Shown piece by piece: positions 10,879 through 19,125 of a DNA stretch of 64,000 nucleotides (position 1 is the first letter of the stretch; each line of letters begins with the position of its first letter). The notes beneath the pieces are model-generated. The model made no database searches. It worked only from the letters and a program-made list of their open reading frames with translations, and was not told where the DNA came from. The position numbers and the translations under genes were made by a program. The DNA is from Nocardioides alkalitolerans DSM 16699 (GTDB lineage Bacteria; Actinomycetota; Actinomycetes; Propionibacteriales; Nocardioidaceae): NCBI RefSeq assembly GCF_000426525.1, contig NZ_AUFN01000010.1:1054001-1118000 (forward strand). The letters are read 5' to 3'.

Positions 10879-11343
10879 GTGACCCGACGACCCCACCGCC
10901 GCACGGCGACCGCACTGGTGGCGGGTGCCCTCACCCTCGGCCTCGTGGCCTGCGGCGGCCAGGCCGACGACGCCGACGACACCGGGTCCGACGGCTCCTC
11001 TGAGAGCTCGAGCACCTCCGGCGGATCGGGCTCGGCGAGCACCGCGCCGTCGGCGCCCGGGAGCAGCGACACCGCCGACTCCCTGGTCGTCGACGTGACC
11101 ATCGAGGGTGGCGAGGTCCGGCCCAACGGTGAGCGCCTCGAGGCGACCGTCGGGCAGCCCATCGTCTTCCGCGTGACCACCGACGTGCCGGCCGAGATCC
11201 ACGGGCACTCGTCGCCCGAGTTCACCATCGAGGCCGAGGCCGGCACCTCCGAGCACACCGTCACCATCGACACGCCCAGCAGCGTCGACGTCGAGCTCCA
11301 CGAGCCGGAGCGGCTGCTGGTGCGCATCGACGTCCGCCCGTGA
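10879..11343 (+). CDS. Lipoprotein with a cupredoxin-like C-terminal domain
   Basis: A 154-residue protein with a Arg-rich signal peptide and a clear lipobox (LVAC, Cys at about residue 22), so it should be a membrane-anchored lipoprotein. A Ser/Gly/Asp-rich linker (about residues 23-65) leads to a beta domain with GEVRPNGERLEATVGQPIVF, PAEIHGHSS and VDVELHEPERLL. This arrangement resembles cupredoxin-like domains, with His residues in the usual loop areas, but a full copper site is not evident. The stop overlaps the start of the membrane protein downstream (GTGA), so the two likely form one functional unit. Confidence 0.75.
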   Translation: MTRRPHRRTATALVAGALTLGLVACGGQADDADDTGSDGSSESSSTSGGSGSASTAPSAPGSSDTADSLVVDVTIEGGEVRPNGERLEATVGQPIVFRVTTDVPAEIHGHSSPEFTIEAEAGTSEHTVTIDTPSSVDVELHEPERLLVRIDVRP

Positions 11344-12725
11344 CGTCGGCCGTCACCTCCGCCGTGACCGACTCCGGCTCGATCGTCGTCGCCCACAGCG
11401 GGCTCGGCAACAACCCCGACCTGCCGATCCCGTTCGAGCTGGTCGTGCTCGGCTCCGTCCTGGCGCTCGCCGCCTCGTTCACGGTGCTCGCCGTCGCCTG
11501 GCGCCGGCCGCGGTACGACGGCCCCACCCCCGGCACGACGCGGATGGCGCCGTGGCGCCCCGACCTCGTACGGCGCGTGGCCGTCGTCACCGACCACCCG
11601 GCCACGACGGTGGTCACCCGCCTGCTGGGCGTGGCCTTCTTCGCCTACCTGTTCTTCGCGCTCGTCGCGGGCCCCAACTTCACGATCAACCCGGGGCTCG
11701 GCATGTTCTACGTGCTGCTGTGGGTGGGGATCGTGCCGGCCTCCCTGCTGTTCGGCCGGTTCTACCGGGCGTTCAGCCCCGTCCGGGCCATCAACGCCGC
11801 GCTCGCCCGCGTGGCCGGCACCGACCCCGAGCACGGCATGCGGGACCTGCCGTCCTGGGTGGGCTACTGGCCGGCGGCGGTCGGCCTCTACGCCTTCGTG
11901 TGGCTCGAGCTCGTCAGCGTCAGCAGCGTCGAGACAGGCAGCGTGCGGCTCTGGCTCGCCGCCTACTTCGCGATCATGCTCATCGGCGGCGCGGTGTTCG
12001 GCAACCGCTTCTACGAGCACGCGGACCCGTTCGAGGTCTACTCCACGCTCGTCGGCCACCTCTCGATCTGGGGCCGCGACGACCATGGCACCCTGCTCGT
12101 CCGCAGCCCGCTGGCGAACCTCTCGACGATCGTGCCCGTGCCCGGTCTGGCCGCGGTCGTCGCGGTGCTCTTCGGCAGCACGGCGTTCGACTCGTTCCGC
12201 GAGTCGCTGCCGTTCATCCGGTTCGTGCAGGACACCACCATCGACTCCGACCTCATCCTCAACGTCACCCTGCTGGGCCTCGTCGTGCTGGTCGGGCTGC
12301 TGCTCGCGGCGGCGTCGGCGGCCACGGGCAGCGACGCGGGGATCCCCCGGATCCGGATGCCGGCCCAGATGGGCCACTCGATCGTGCCGATCATCGTGGG
12401 CTACATCGGCGCCCACTACCTGACCTACCTCTTCGAGTACGGCCAGCAGGTCGTCATCTACATGAGCGACCCGCTGGCGAACGGCTCGAACCTGCTCGGC
12501 ACGGCCGACCTGCAAGCGTCGTACTTCCTCACCGACAACGTGGGCCTGCTCGCCTTCCTGCAGGTGGGCGGCGTCGTGGTCGGCCACATCGTGGCGGCCG
12601 TCGCCTCCCACGACCGCTCGCTGGCGCTGCTGCCGAAGAACCACCAGCTCACCGGCCAGCTGCCCATGCTGGGCCTGATGATCGCCCTCACCGCCGGCGG
12701 TCTCTACCTGCTGTTCGCCTCCTGA
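11340..12725 (+). CDS. Polytopic membrane protein paired with the upstream lipoprotein
   Basis: A 461-residue integral membrane protein with about ten hydrophobic segments. It begins with an extracytoplasmic-looking part containing AHSGLGNNPDLPIPFELVV, then TM helices spread over residues 30-460. I recall similar actinobacterial proteins, some annotated fenitrothion hydrolase after one characterised relative; nothing here supports hydrolase chemistry, so I do not use that name. The GTG start is translationally coupled to the cupredoxin-like lipoprotein, which suggests a joint role at the membrane, possibly metal or redox related. That role is inference only. Confidence 0.72.
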   Translation: MTSAVTSAVTDSGSIVVAHSGLGNNPDLPIPFELVVLGSVLALAASFTVLAVAWRRPRYDGPTPGTTRMAPWRPDLVRRVAVVTDHPATTVVTRLLGVAFFAYLFFALVAGPNFTINPGLGMFYVLLWVGIVPASLLFGRFYRAFSPVRAINAALARVAGTDPEHGMRDLPSWVGYWPAAVGLYAFVWLELVSVSSVETGSVRLWLAAYFAIMLIGGAVFGNRFYEHADPFEVYSTLVGHLSIWGRDDHGTLLVRSPLANLSTIVPVPGLAAVVAVLFGSTAFDSFRESLPFIRFVQDTTIDSDLILNVTLLGLVVLVGLLLAAASAATGSDAGIPRIRMPAQMGHSIVPIIVGYIGAHYLTYLFEYGQQVVIYMSDPLANGSNLLGTADLQASYFLTDNVGLLAFLQVGGVVVGHIVAAVASHDRSLALLPKNHQLTGQLPMLGLMIALTAGGLYLLFAS

Positions 12726-12734
12726 CGCGGGGCA

Positions 12735-12748
12735 CCGCCGTACGGCGG
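12735..12748. terminator. Short palindromic hairpin between convergent genes
   Basis: The perfect palindrome CCGCCGTACGGCGG lies in the 25-base gap between the membrane protein gene and the CpaE-like gene. It could serve as a weak bidirectional terminator. Confidence 0.35.
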
Positions 12749-12750
12749 GG

Positions 12751-14094
12751 TCACCGCCGGCGACGCGCCCGGCGGGACCGTCCGGTGCTCGGGGCGCCGG
12801 TCGGCACCACTGCGTCGGCCAGCTCGGCCACCGCCCGGACGAGCGGGGAGTCACCCCCGTCGAGCACGTGGCGGCCGGTGACGAGGGCCTTGTCGGTGGT
12901 CGCCCGGTCGTCGGGCAGGAAGTGCACCGACGCCGGTCGGGCGAAGTCGTGGACCATCGCGAGCACGTCGCGCTCCGACCAGCCCAGGGTGGGGCGCATC
13001 CGGTTGACGACGACGCGCACCGGCGTCGGGCCCACCACCTCCCGCAGGTCGCCCAGACCGCGGGCCAGGCGGGCGAGACCGACGGGGTCGGCGTTGCCGA
13101 CCACCACCACCTCGTCGACCACGGCCAGCGTCGAGGTGGTGAGCTGGTTGCGGGCGGGGCGTCCGCCGAGGTCGGCCAGCTCGTCCTCCTCCAGCGAGAA
13201 ACCCGTGTCGACGACCACGTGACCGGCGACCCGGGCGAGCTCGACGAGGTGCTCGACCGCGTCGGGCCGCACCTCCGCCCACCGGTCGGCCCGGGGCAGA
13301 CCGCTGACGAGGTGCAGGTGGGGCTCGAGGGTGCGGGTGGCGCCCAGCCAGGTCTGCTCGAGGTCGCCGGCCGCGCTGTTGCGGGCGACCGTCAGCAGGC
13401 CGGACACCTCGTCGAGCACGCCCAGCTGCTGGGCCACCGTGCCGCCCCAGGGGTCGGCGTCGACCAGCAGCGTGGCCTCGCCCCGGCGCGCGAGCGTGGC
13501 CGCCAGGGTGACGGCCACCGTCGTACGGCCCGGAGCGCCGGCGGGGCCCCACACCGCGACGGCCCGGCCACCCGAGGAGCCCTGGTCGTCCGGCGGGGCG
13601 GCCCCGTCGGGACCGTCGAGCCCGTCGGGGCTCCGGGGGCGGCCGGACGGTGCGACCGCCGGCGCCGTGGTCGTCGAGACCTCCGACGGCGGACGGCCCC
13701 CGCCGCCGGGGGCGGACGACCGCACGGCGGTGGGCTCCGGGGCCGCGGCCACGGCGGCGAGCAGCCCGTCGGTGTCGTCGGCCCGGACCAACGAGCGCAC
13801 GCCGATGCGCGCCGCCCGGGCGCGCACGACCTCGGGACTGGTGCCGGTCGCCGGCTCGACGACGCCCACCGCCCGGACGCGGTGACGGCGCAGGTGCTCG
13901 ACCGCGGCAGCGTCGAGCCCGGGCGCGTCGACGCCCACGACGGCGACGTCGGCCTGTCCCAGCGTGGCGGTGGCGAGCAGGTCGTTGACGTCGACGCAGC
14001 GCTTGAGCACGGTGAGGTCGGCGCGGGAGCCGAGGGCGGTGAGCACGGGCGACTCCCAGGTCGCGCCGGAGCCCACGACGAGCACGCAGATCAC
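12751..14094 (-). CDS. CpaE/MinD-like P-loop ATPase
   Basis: A 447-residue protein. Residues 1-120 look like a receiver-type domain without the usual phospho-acceptor context. A Pro/Gly-rich linker follows to about 185. The rest is a ParA/MinD ATPase with a deviant Walker A AVWGPAGAPGRTTVAVTLA, VDADPWGGTVAQQLG and a VVVDTGF Walker B. This layout is that of CpaE-type ATPases, which place pilus or secretion machines. Its GTG start lies just after the SAF-domain gene, so the two form an operon. No pilin, CpaF or TadB gene is in view, so a Tad-pilus role is not proven. Confidence 0.78.
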   Translation of the reverse strand: MICVLVVGSGATWESPVLTALGSRADLTVLKRCVDVNDLLATATLGQADVAVVGVDAPGLDAAAVEHLRRHRVRAVGVVEPATGTSPEVVRARAARIGVRSLVRADDTDGLLAAVAAAPEPTAVRSSAPGGGGRPPSEVSTTTAPAVAPSGRPRSPDGLDGPDGAAPPDDQGSSGGRAVAVWGPAGAPGRTTVAVTLAATLARRGEATLLVDADPWGGTVAQQLGVLDEVSGLLTVARNSAAGDLEQTWLGATRTLEPHLHLVSGLPRADRWAEVRPDAVEHLVELARVAGHVVVDTGFSLEEDELADLGGRPARNQLTTSTLAVVDEVVVVGNADPVGLARLARGLGDLREVVGPTPVRVVVNRMRPTLGWSERDVLAMVHDFARPASVHFLPDDRATTDKALVTGRHVLDGGDSPLVRAVAELADAVVPTGAPSTGRSRRARRRR

Positions 14095-14098
14095 GGGG

Positions 14099-14830
14099 TC
14101 ACGCCCGGACGGTGACGGTGACCACGCCCGTCGCGATGGCGGCGAGCGCCGGACCGACGGCGTCCTGCTGCTCGTCGGGCACCGCGATCACCAGCTGGCG
14201 GTCGCTCGTGCTGCCGAGCTGGGCGTCGCCCGACGGGGCCTCCACGACCTGGACCTCCTCGAGGAGCAGGAGGGCGCCGGGGGACGGCGCCTCGCTGCCC
14301 GGGGACCCGGAGCCGTCGCCGGCGCCGTCCTGCGCCGAGGTCAGGGCGTCGCCCGACGCCCAGACGTCGACCACGCTGCCCGCCCGCACCGACGGCGGCA
14401 CCCGGACCCCCTCGACCGGGACCGGGACGTGCACCACGTCGGCGTCGTCGCCGGACCCGAGGGCCCCCGACGGCAGCAGCTCGCCGGCCCCGACGTCGCG
14501 CGTGAGCAGGGCATCGCCGTCGGGCGCCTCGGCCGCGAGCACGTAGCCCTCGAGGTCGTCGCCGTCGCGGAACCTCACGTGGACCACCCGCAGGTCGTCG
14601 GCGCTCACGGCGGACCCGGCCACCAGGTCGGTGTCGGCCGCCCACACCGCGACGCTGTCGTCGGCCGAGGCGAACAGCCGCGCGCCGGCGACGACCGACA
14701 CGACGACGATCAGGACCCCGACCCACAGCCGTGGGTCGCGCCAGCCCGGCGTCGTCGTACGGACTGCTGGTCGTGCACCCCCGAGATCACTCACGGGAGA
14801 CATCATCACCGCGACGGCCCGCGCCGTCAC
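14099..14830 (-). CDS. SAF-domain membrane-anchored protein (CpaB/RcpC-like)
   Basis: A 243-residue protein with one N-terminal membrane helix (WVGVLIVVVSVVAGARLFAS) followed by an extracytoplasmic SAF domain (VWAADTDLVAGSAVSADDL) and a long acidic region. CpaB/RcpC proteins of Flp pilus systems have this layout. I chose the GTG at 14830 because GGAGAGA lies just upstream; ATGs at 14806 and 14803 are alternatives. It is the first gene of a two-gene operon with the CpaE-like ATPase. The pair without other pilus genes is odd. Confidence 0.72.
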   Translation of the reverse strand: MTARAVAVMMSPVSDLGGARPAVRTTTPGWRDPRLWVGVLIVVVSVVAGARLFASADDSVAVWAADTDLVAGSAVSADDLRVVHVRFRDGDDLEGYVLAAEAPDGDALLTRDVGAGELLPSGALGSGDDADVVHVPVPVEGVRVPPSVRAGSVVDVWASGDALTSAQDGAGDGSGSPGSEAPSPGALLLLEEVQVVEAPSGDAQLGSTSDRQLVIAVPDEQQDAVGPALAAIATGVVTVTVRA

Positions 14831-14919
14831 GTGTCTCTCCACAGCTCGGTCACCGACTCGTCCACAGCCGACGGGCCCGGTGCGGGCGACGTACCCGGTT
14901 CGGTGGCAGAGTAGGGACC

Positions 14920-15162
14920 ATGGCCGGAACGCCCCGCTTCCTCACGCTCGCCGACGTCGCCGAGGTGCTCAACACCTCGAGCGCGCAGGTCTACGCGTTG
15001 GTGCGCCGGGGCGACCTGCCCGCCATCAAGATCGGCGGGCGCGGGCAGTGGCGGGTCGAGAGCGAGCAGCTCGAGACCTACATCCAGCGCATGTACACCC
15101 AGACGCGGGAGTTCGTCGACGCCCACCCCTACGTCGAGGCGGACAGCTCCACCGAGGTGTGA
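14920..15162 (+). CDS. Small excisionase/BldC-type helix-turn-helix protein
   Basis: An 80-residue DNA-binding protein. The motif FLTLADVAEVLNTSSAQVYALVRRGDLPAIKIGGRGQW is split here as LADVAEVLNTS (helix-turn-helix) and VRRGDLPAIKIGG (wing), typical of MerR-like excisionase and BldC folds, followed by a C-terminal helix with YIQRMYTQTREF. BldC relatives control development in actinobacteria; here the target is unknown. It is divergent from the SAF gene and convergent with htrA. The ATG at 14920 is chosen because the conserved region begins directly after it. Confidence 0.82.
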   Translation: MAGTPRFLTLADVAEVLNTSSAQVYALVRRGDLPAIKIGGRGQWRVESEQLETYIQRMYTQTREFVDAHPYVEADSSTEV

Positions 15163-15207
15163 CCCGCCCGCCCCCCGGGGTCGGTGCGCCCGCTCAGCCC
15201 CTCCGGA

Positions 15208-16872
15208 TCAGCCCGTCTGGGCGTCGAGGGTGACGTCCACGTTGCTCTCGTCGCCGCCGCGCACCACCGTCAGCTGGATGGTCTCGCCCGGCTCGTAGGT
15301 GCGGATGGCCACGATCAGGCCGATGCCGTCGGTGACGACCTGCCCGTTGACCGCCGTGATGAGGTCGTCGGTCTCGAGGCCGGCCTCGTCGGCGGGGCTG
15401 CCGCCGTTGACGTCGTCGACCCGCGCGCCCTCACCGGTCTGCTCGCCGCCGGTCTGCACCGTGGCCCCGATGACGGGGTAGCTGGCCTCGCCGTCCGTGA
15501 TGATCTGGCCCGCCGTGCGCAGCACCTGCTCGGCCGGGATCGCGAAGCCCACCCCGATGCTGCCGGCGGTGGCGCCGCTGGTGCCGCCGGTGGTCGCGAT
15601 GGCCGAGTTGACCCCCACGACCTGGCCGGAGAGGTCCACGAGCGGACCGCCCGAGTTGCCCGGGTTGATCGCCGCGTCGGTCTGCACGGCGTTGATGTAC
15701 GACGAGTCGTCGGCCGAGCTGCCCGTCGTGACGGGCCGGTTCAGCGCGCTCACGATGCCCGACGTGACCGTCGAGCTCAGGCCGAGCGGCGAGCCGATGG
15801 CGACGACGCCCTCACCGACGACGAGGTCGCGGGAGGCACCGAACGAGACGGGCTCGAGGTCGCGGGCCTCGTCGGCGACGAGCACCGCGACGTCGTACAC
15901 GGAGCTGCGGCCCACGACCTCGGCCGAGAACCGCACCCCGTTGGTGCCGACGACCTCGATCTCGCCGTCCTCGGCCGCGGCGGCCACGACGTGGTCGTTG
16001 GTGATGATGTGGCCGTCGTCGTCGAAGACGAAGCCCGAGCCGGTGCCGCTCTCGCCGCCGCCGGACGCGAAGATCTGGACCGTGCTGGGCAGGAGGCGCT
16101 CGGCCACCGCGGCCACGGAGGTGTTGTCCTCGCTCAGCGGCGGGGTCGTCGAGACGTCGACCCCGGGGGCCGAGGGCAGCGAGGTGTCGGACGATCCCGA
16201 CCCCGAGCCGTCGTCGTTGAGGTTCTCGTAGGCCACGCTGCCGAGCGCGCCGCCACCGGCGCCCACCACGAGGGCGAGCACGACGACGGCGGGCCACATC
16301 CAGCCCGGCACCCGGCCGCGCGGGGTCTGCGACCGACGCTGACGCTTCGCCCGCTTCTTCTCCGCCTTGCGCTCGGCGCGGGACGGCGTGCCGGCGGGTC
16401 CGGCCGCGCCGACCCCGCCGAGGAAGCCGACGCCCTCGGCGGCGTGGGAGCCGCCGGCGTGCTGGCCGTACGCCGGGACGCTCGACGCCGGGGCGCCGGG
16501 CGGCGGGAACGCGTCGGGCGCGCCTGCCTGCTGGTCGTAGGGGCGCTGCTGCTCGTAGGAGCCCTGCCGGTCGGGGGCCGCCGCGGGCTCCTGCGGGGTC
16601 CAGCCGGCGCCGTACGCCGGCATCGGCGCCGCCGACGGGGCGGGGGCCCCGTGGTCGACGGGCGGCGGGGTCGACTCGTACGACGCGGTGGCCGGCCGCT
16701 CCTCGCCCTGCGACGGCTGCTCGGCCGGGCGCTCGGCGTCCTGGTCGTTCAGCTGGAACGACAGCGGCTGCGTGGCGTTCGTCCCGGGGTCGCCCGCATC
16801 GCGCGCGGACGGGTCCTGCGCGGACGGGTCCTGCGGGTCGCGGTCGCCGTACGGGTCACTCGGGCTGGTCAT
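15208..16872 (-). CDS. htrA: HtrA/DegP-family membrane serine protease with PDZ domain
   Basis: A 554-residue protein. Residues 1-175 are disordered and rich in Pro, Gly, Gln and Asp; a basic stretch and one TM helix (about 191-213) follow. The S1C protease domain has H295 (ITNDHVV), D328 (VYDVAVL) and S408 (NPGNSGGPL). A C-terminal PDZ domain contains GSPADEAGLETDDLI. It should degrade misfolded proteins outside the membrane. It is third in the sigE-rseA-htrA operon and overlaps rseA by 17 bases, a conserved actinobacterial order in which the protease and the anti-sigma factor serve envelope stress control. Confidence 0.93.
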   Translation of the reverse strand: MTSPSDPYGDRDPQDPSAQDPSARDAGDPGTNATQPLSFQLNDQDAERPAEQPSQGEERPATASYESTPPPVDHGAPAPSAAPMPAYGAGWTPQEPAAAPDRQGSYEQQRPYDQQAGAPDAFPPPGAPASSVPAYGQHAGGSHAAEGVGFLGGVGAAGPAGTPSRAERKAEKKRAKRQRRSQTPRGRVPGWMWPAVVVLALVVGAGGGALGSVAYENLNDDGSGSGSSDTSLPSAPGVDVSTTPPLSEDNTSVAAVAERLLPSTVQIFASGGGESGTGSGFVFDDDGHIITNDHVVAAAAEDGEIEVVGTNGVRFSAEVVGRSSVYDVAVLVADEARDLEPVSFGASRDLVVGEGVVAIGSPLGLSSTVTSGIVSALNRPVTTGSSADDSSYINAVQTDAAINPGNSGGPLVDLSGQVVGVNSAIATTGGTSGATAGSIGVGFAIPAEQVLRTAGQIITDGEASYPVIGATVQTGGEQTGEGARVDDVNGGSPADEAGLETDDLITAVNGQVVTDGIGLIVAIRTYEPGETIQLTVVRGGDESNVDVTLDAQTG

Positions 16873-17395
16873 GGTCGGAGGTCGTCCCTTCGGTGCGGGC
16901 GCCCACGCTCTCCAGGTGCCCGGGGGCGCTCCGTGTGGTCGCGGTACCCGTCGGAGCCTGGCGCAGCTGGTCCGCGACCTGGCGGATGCTGGTGACGGGC
17001 GAGCGGCGGTCGGTCACGGGGGCGTGGCTGGGCACGACGCCCATCGCGACGATGCCCAGGACCGCGGCGCCGGCGGCGCCGCCACCCAGGGCGGCCAGGG
17101 TCCAGCGGTTGCGGCGGTGGTCGTCGGGCTCGGGCAGGCTCCACGCGGGGGTCGCCTCGGCGTACGACGCCAGCAGCGGCCCGCTCGCGAGCCTGTCCTT
17201 GAGGTTCGCGGAGGCGCAGGTGGGCGAGGAGCCGAGGCCGGAGAGGGTGTTCTTGACCCACGCCTCCGTCTCCACGAGCTCCTGGCAGGTGGCGCAGCCG
17301 TCGACGTGGGCCCAGGCGGCCGCGGAGTCGCGGTCGCCGAGACGGTCGTCGAGCAGGTCGCTGACCTTGGTGCCGAGGTGTCCGAGCATCGTCAT
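16856..17395 (-). CDS. rseA: Anti-sigma factor with zinc finger, partner of SigE
   Basis: A 179-residue protein. The N-terminal zinc-binding anti-sigma motif is visible as HVDGCATCQELV (HxxxCxxC), followed by a TM-like segment LAALGGGAAGAAVLGIVAMGV near residues 112-132. Such ZAS-domain proteins bind and inactivate an ECF sigma factor until stress releases it. It lies 4 bases after sigE and overlaps htrA, so the three are one operon. The hydrophobic stretch suggests it is membrane-tethered, though the segment is Gly/Ala-rich and could be marginal. Confidence 0.88.
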   Translation of the reverse strand: MTMLGHLGTKVSDLLDDRLGDRDSAAAWAHVDGCATCQELVETEAWVKNTLSGLGSSPTCASANLKDRLASGPLLASYAEATPAWSLPEPDDHRRNRWTLAALGGGAAGAAVLGIVAMGVVPSHAPVTDRRSPVTSIRQVADQLRQAPTGTATTRSAPGHLESVGARTEGTTSDHDQPE

Positions 17396-17399
17396 CGGA

Positions 17400-18122
17400 T
17401 CACCGCGGACCCGTCGCCGAGACCCGCGGGCCCATCAGGCCGTCGGCGCTGTCGGCCACGCGTCGGGCAGCCGCCTGCGCGGCGTCGCGCACGACGACCG
17501 GGAGGGGCGCCGTCCGGGGACCGGAGTAGCGGGTGCGGCCCGCGCTCGGAGCGCGGTGGGCCAGGAGGGCGCGCAGCTGGGTGCGCCCCCGGTGGATGCG
17601 GGAGCGCACGGTGCCGACCTTCACCCCGACGATGTCGGCGATCTCGTCGTAGGACATGCCCTCGATGTCGCAGAGCACGACCGCGACGCGGAAGTCCGGG
17701 GGCAGCTCGGCGAGCGCGTGCTCGATGTCGTCGTCGAAGGTGCGGTCGCCGACGGCCGCGGCGGGGCCGGGGGCCGGGGCGGCGAGCTGGTCGGCGCGCT
17801 CGGTGGAGAGCTGGTCGAAGCGCACGCGCTGACGACGCCGGGCCTGGTCGAGGAAGAGGTTGGTGGTGATGCGGTGCAGCCAGCCCTCGAAGGAGCCCGT
17901 GCTGGTCTCGGTGAAGGAGTCGAGGCTGCGGAACACGCGGACGAAGACCTCCTGCGTGAGGTCCTCCGCGTCGGGGCGGTTGCCGGTGAGGCGGTAGGCC
18001 AGGCGGAACACACGGTCGGAGTGCTGGGCGACGACCTCGTCCCAGCTGGGCACACCGCCGGCGTCGGGGCCGGACGCACCGCTGCTCGGACTCGCGTGGC
18101 TCGTGGGCGACACCTCGGTCAC
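17400..18122 (-). CDS. sigE: ECF RNA polymerase sigma factor SigE
   Basis: A 240-residue ECF sigma factor. Region 2 contains [29 protein letters not shown] and is visible around residues 35-65 (quoted parts: [18 protein letters not shown]). Region 4 shows [20 protein letters not shown] and [14 protein letters not shown]. It directs transcription of envelope-stress genes. The start is GTG at 18122, preceded by AGGAGGAGG at ideal distance; the frame runs open far upstream but without support. A sigma-E type promoter (18265-18290) lies upstream, suggesting autoregulation. Confidence 0.93.
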   Translation of the reverse strand: MTEVSPTSHASPSSGASGPDAGGVPSWDEVVAQHSDRVFRLAYRLTGNRPDAEDLTQEVFVRVFRSLDSFTETSTGSFEGWLHRITTNLFLDQARRRQRVRFDQLSTERADQLAAPAPGPAAAVGDRTFDDDIEHALAELPPDFRVAVVLCDIEGMSYDEIADIVGVKVGTVRSRIHRGRTQLRALLAHRAPSAGRTRYSGPRTAPLPVVVRDAAQAAARRVADSADGLMGPRVSATGPR

Positions 18123-18262
18123 TGCGTCCTCCTCCTGCTGCCTGACCGCGACCCCTCCACCGGGGCCGCGCCGTGCTGCGATCTGCCCGCTCGACGCGGA
18201 CCTCACACGTGCCGGTCGCACGAGAGCGACGACCTGCCCGAGGCTAGTCACCGCTGCTGAAA

Positions 18263-18290
18263 GGAACCTGTGAGCGCCGCCCAGTGTTCC
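18263..18290. promoter_or_regulatory. Symmetric sigma-E type promoter between sigE and the O-methyltransferase gene
   Basis: GGAAC at 18263-18267 and GTTCC at 18286-18290 are 18 bases apart. Read on the minus strand this is GGAAC-N18-GTT, matching the ECF sigma-E consensus (GGAAC, about 17-18 bases, GTT) and facing sigE, about 140 bases before its start. Because the ends are palindromic the plus strand gives the same pattern, facing the O-methyltransferase gene. Confidence 0.55.
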
Positions 18291-18390
18291 TGGGAACGGC
18301 CTCCCGTTCAAAGCGGCGCCCGCCCCGCCGCGCCGCGGGCCTCCGGGGGGCGGTGGACGCACTAGAGTTCGAGGAGCCGGACCCGCACCC

Positions 18391-18405
18391 AGGAGGCCCA
18401 CCATC
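18391..18405 (+). promoter_or_regulatory. Strong ribosome binding site before an ATC start
   Basis: A perfect AGGAGG at 18391-18396 is followed after 6 bases by ATC at 18403-18405. The ATC is in frame with the O-methyltransferase and no ATG, GTG or TTG is in frame nearby. A TAGAGT at 18363-18368 could be the -10. Confidence 0.5.
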
Positions 18406-19041
18406 ACCACCCCGATCACCCCCGCGAGCTGGACCTACTCCGAGGAGTACGTCGCCGAGGACGACGTGCTCGTCGCCGCGCGCGCCCGCGCGGAGGAGGT
18501 CGGCGTCGTGCCCGTCAGCCCCGGGGCCGGCGCGGCGCTCCGCTTCCTCGCCGCCGTGCTCGACGCCCGCTCGGTGGTCGAGATCGGCACCGGCACCGGC
18601 GTCTCCGGCGTGTGGCTGCTGCGCGGCATGCGTCCCGACGGCGTCCTCACCACGGTCGACGTCGAGGCCGAGCACCAGCGGCTCGCCAAGGTGACCTTCG
18701 CCGAGGCCGGCGTGCCCTCGCAGCGGGTGCGCTCCATCCCCGGCGCCGCCCTCGACGTGCTCCCCCGCCTCACCGACGGCCACTACGACCTCGTGCTGTG
18801 CGACGGCGAGAAGATCGAGTACGCCGCCTACCTCACCGAGGCGCTGCGCCTGCTGCGGCCCGGCGGCGTCGTGGTCTTCGACAACGCGCTGTGGCACGAC
18901 CGCGTCGCCGACCCGGCCAAGCGCGACGAGACCACGCTCGCGATCCGCGACCTGGTGCGCACGGTCGCCGAGTCGGAGGAGCTCACGCCCGTGCTGCTCC
19001 CGGTCGGCGACGGACTCCTCGCGGCCAAGAAGCACGCCTGA
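18403..19041 (+). CDS. O-methyltransferase (SAM-dependent, catechol/caffeoyl-CoA type)
   Basis: A class I SAM methyltransferase of about 212 residues. Motif I reads [16 protein letters not shown], a second acidic motif is [16 protein letters not shown], and a metal-binding type region is [23 protein letters not shown] also fits the O-methyltransferase 3 family. The N-terminal [20 protein letters not shown] is coded but begins with ATC at the proper distance from AGGAGG. The first ordinary start is GTG at 18466, which would remove 21 conserved-looking residues. Neighbouring divergent sigE mirrors the order in mycobacteria. Confidence 0.88.
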   Translation: MTTPITPASWTYSEEYVAEDDVLVAARARAEEVGVVPVSPGAGAALRFLAAVLDARSVVEIGTGTGVSGVWLLRGMRPDGVLTTVDVEAEHQRLAKVTFAEAGVPSQRVRSIPGAALDVLPRLTDGHYDLVLCDGEKIEYAAYLTEALRLLRPGGVVVFDNALWHDRVADPAKRDETTLAIRDLVRTVAESEELTPVLLPVGDGLLAAKKHA

Positions 19042-19125
19042 CCCGAGCCCGCGGCAGCCCGACCGGTCCGGTCGGGGTGGACGGCGGTCCGGCACGACGG
19101 TCCGGTACGGCGGGATCGCTCCGGG

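Noticed and set aside
11340-12725. Naming the membrane protein fenitrothion hydrolase
   Set aside because: The name is remembered from annotations of relatives, but no hydrolase motif is visible in this sequence.
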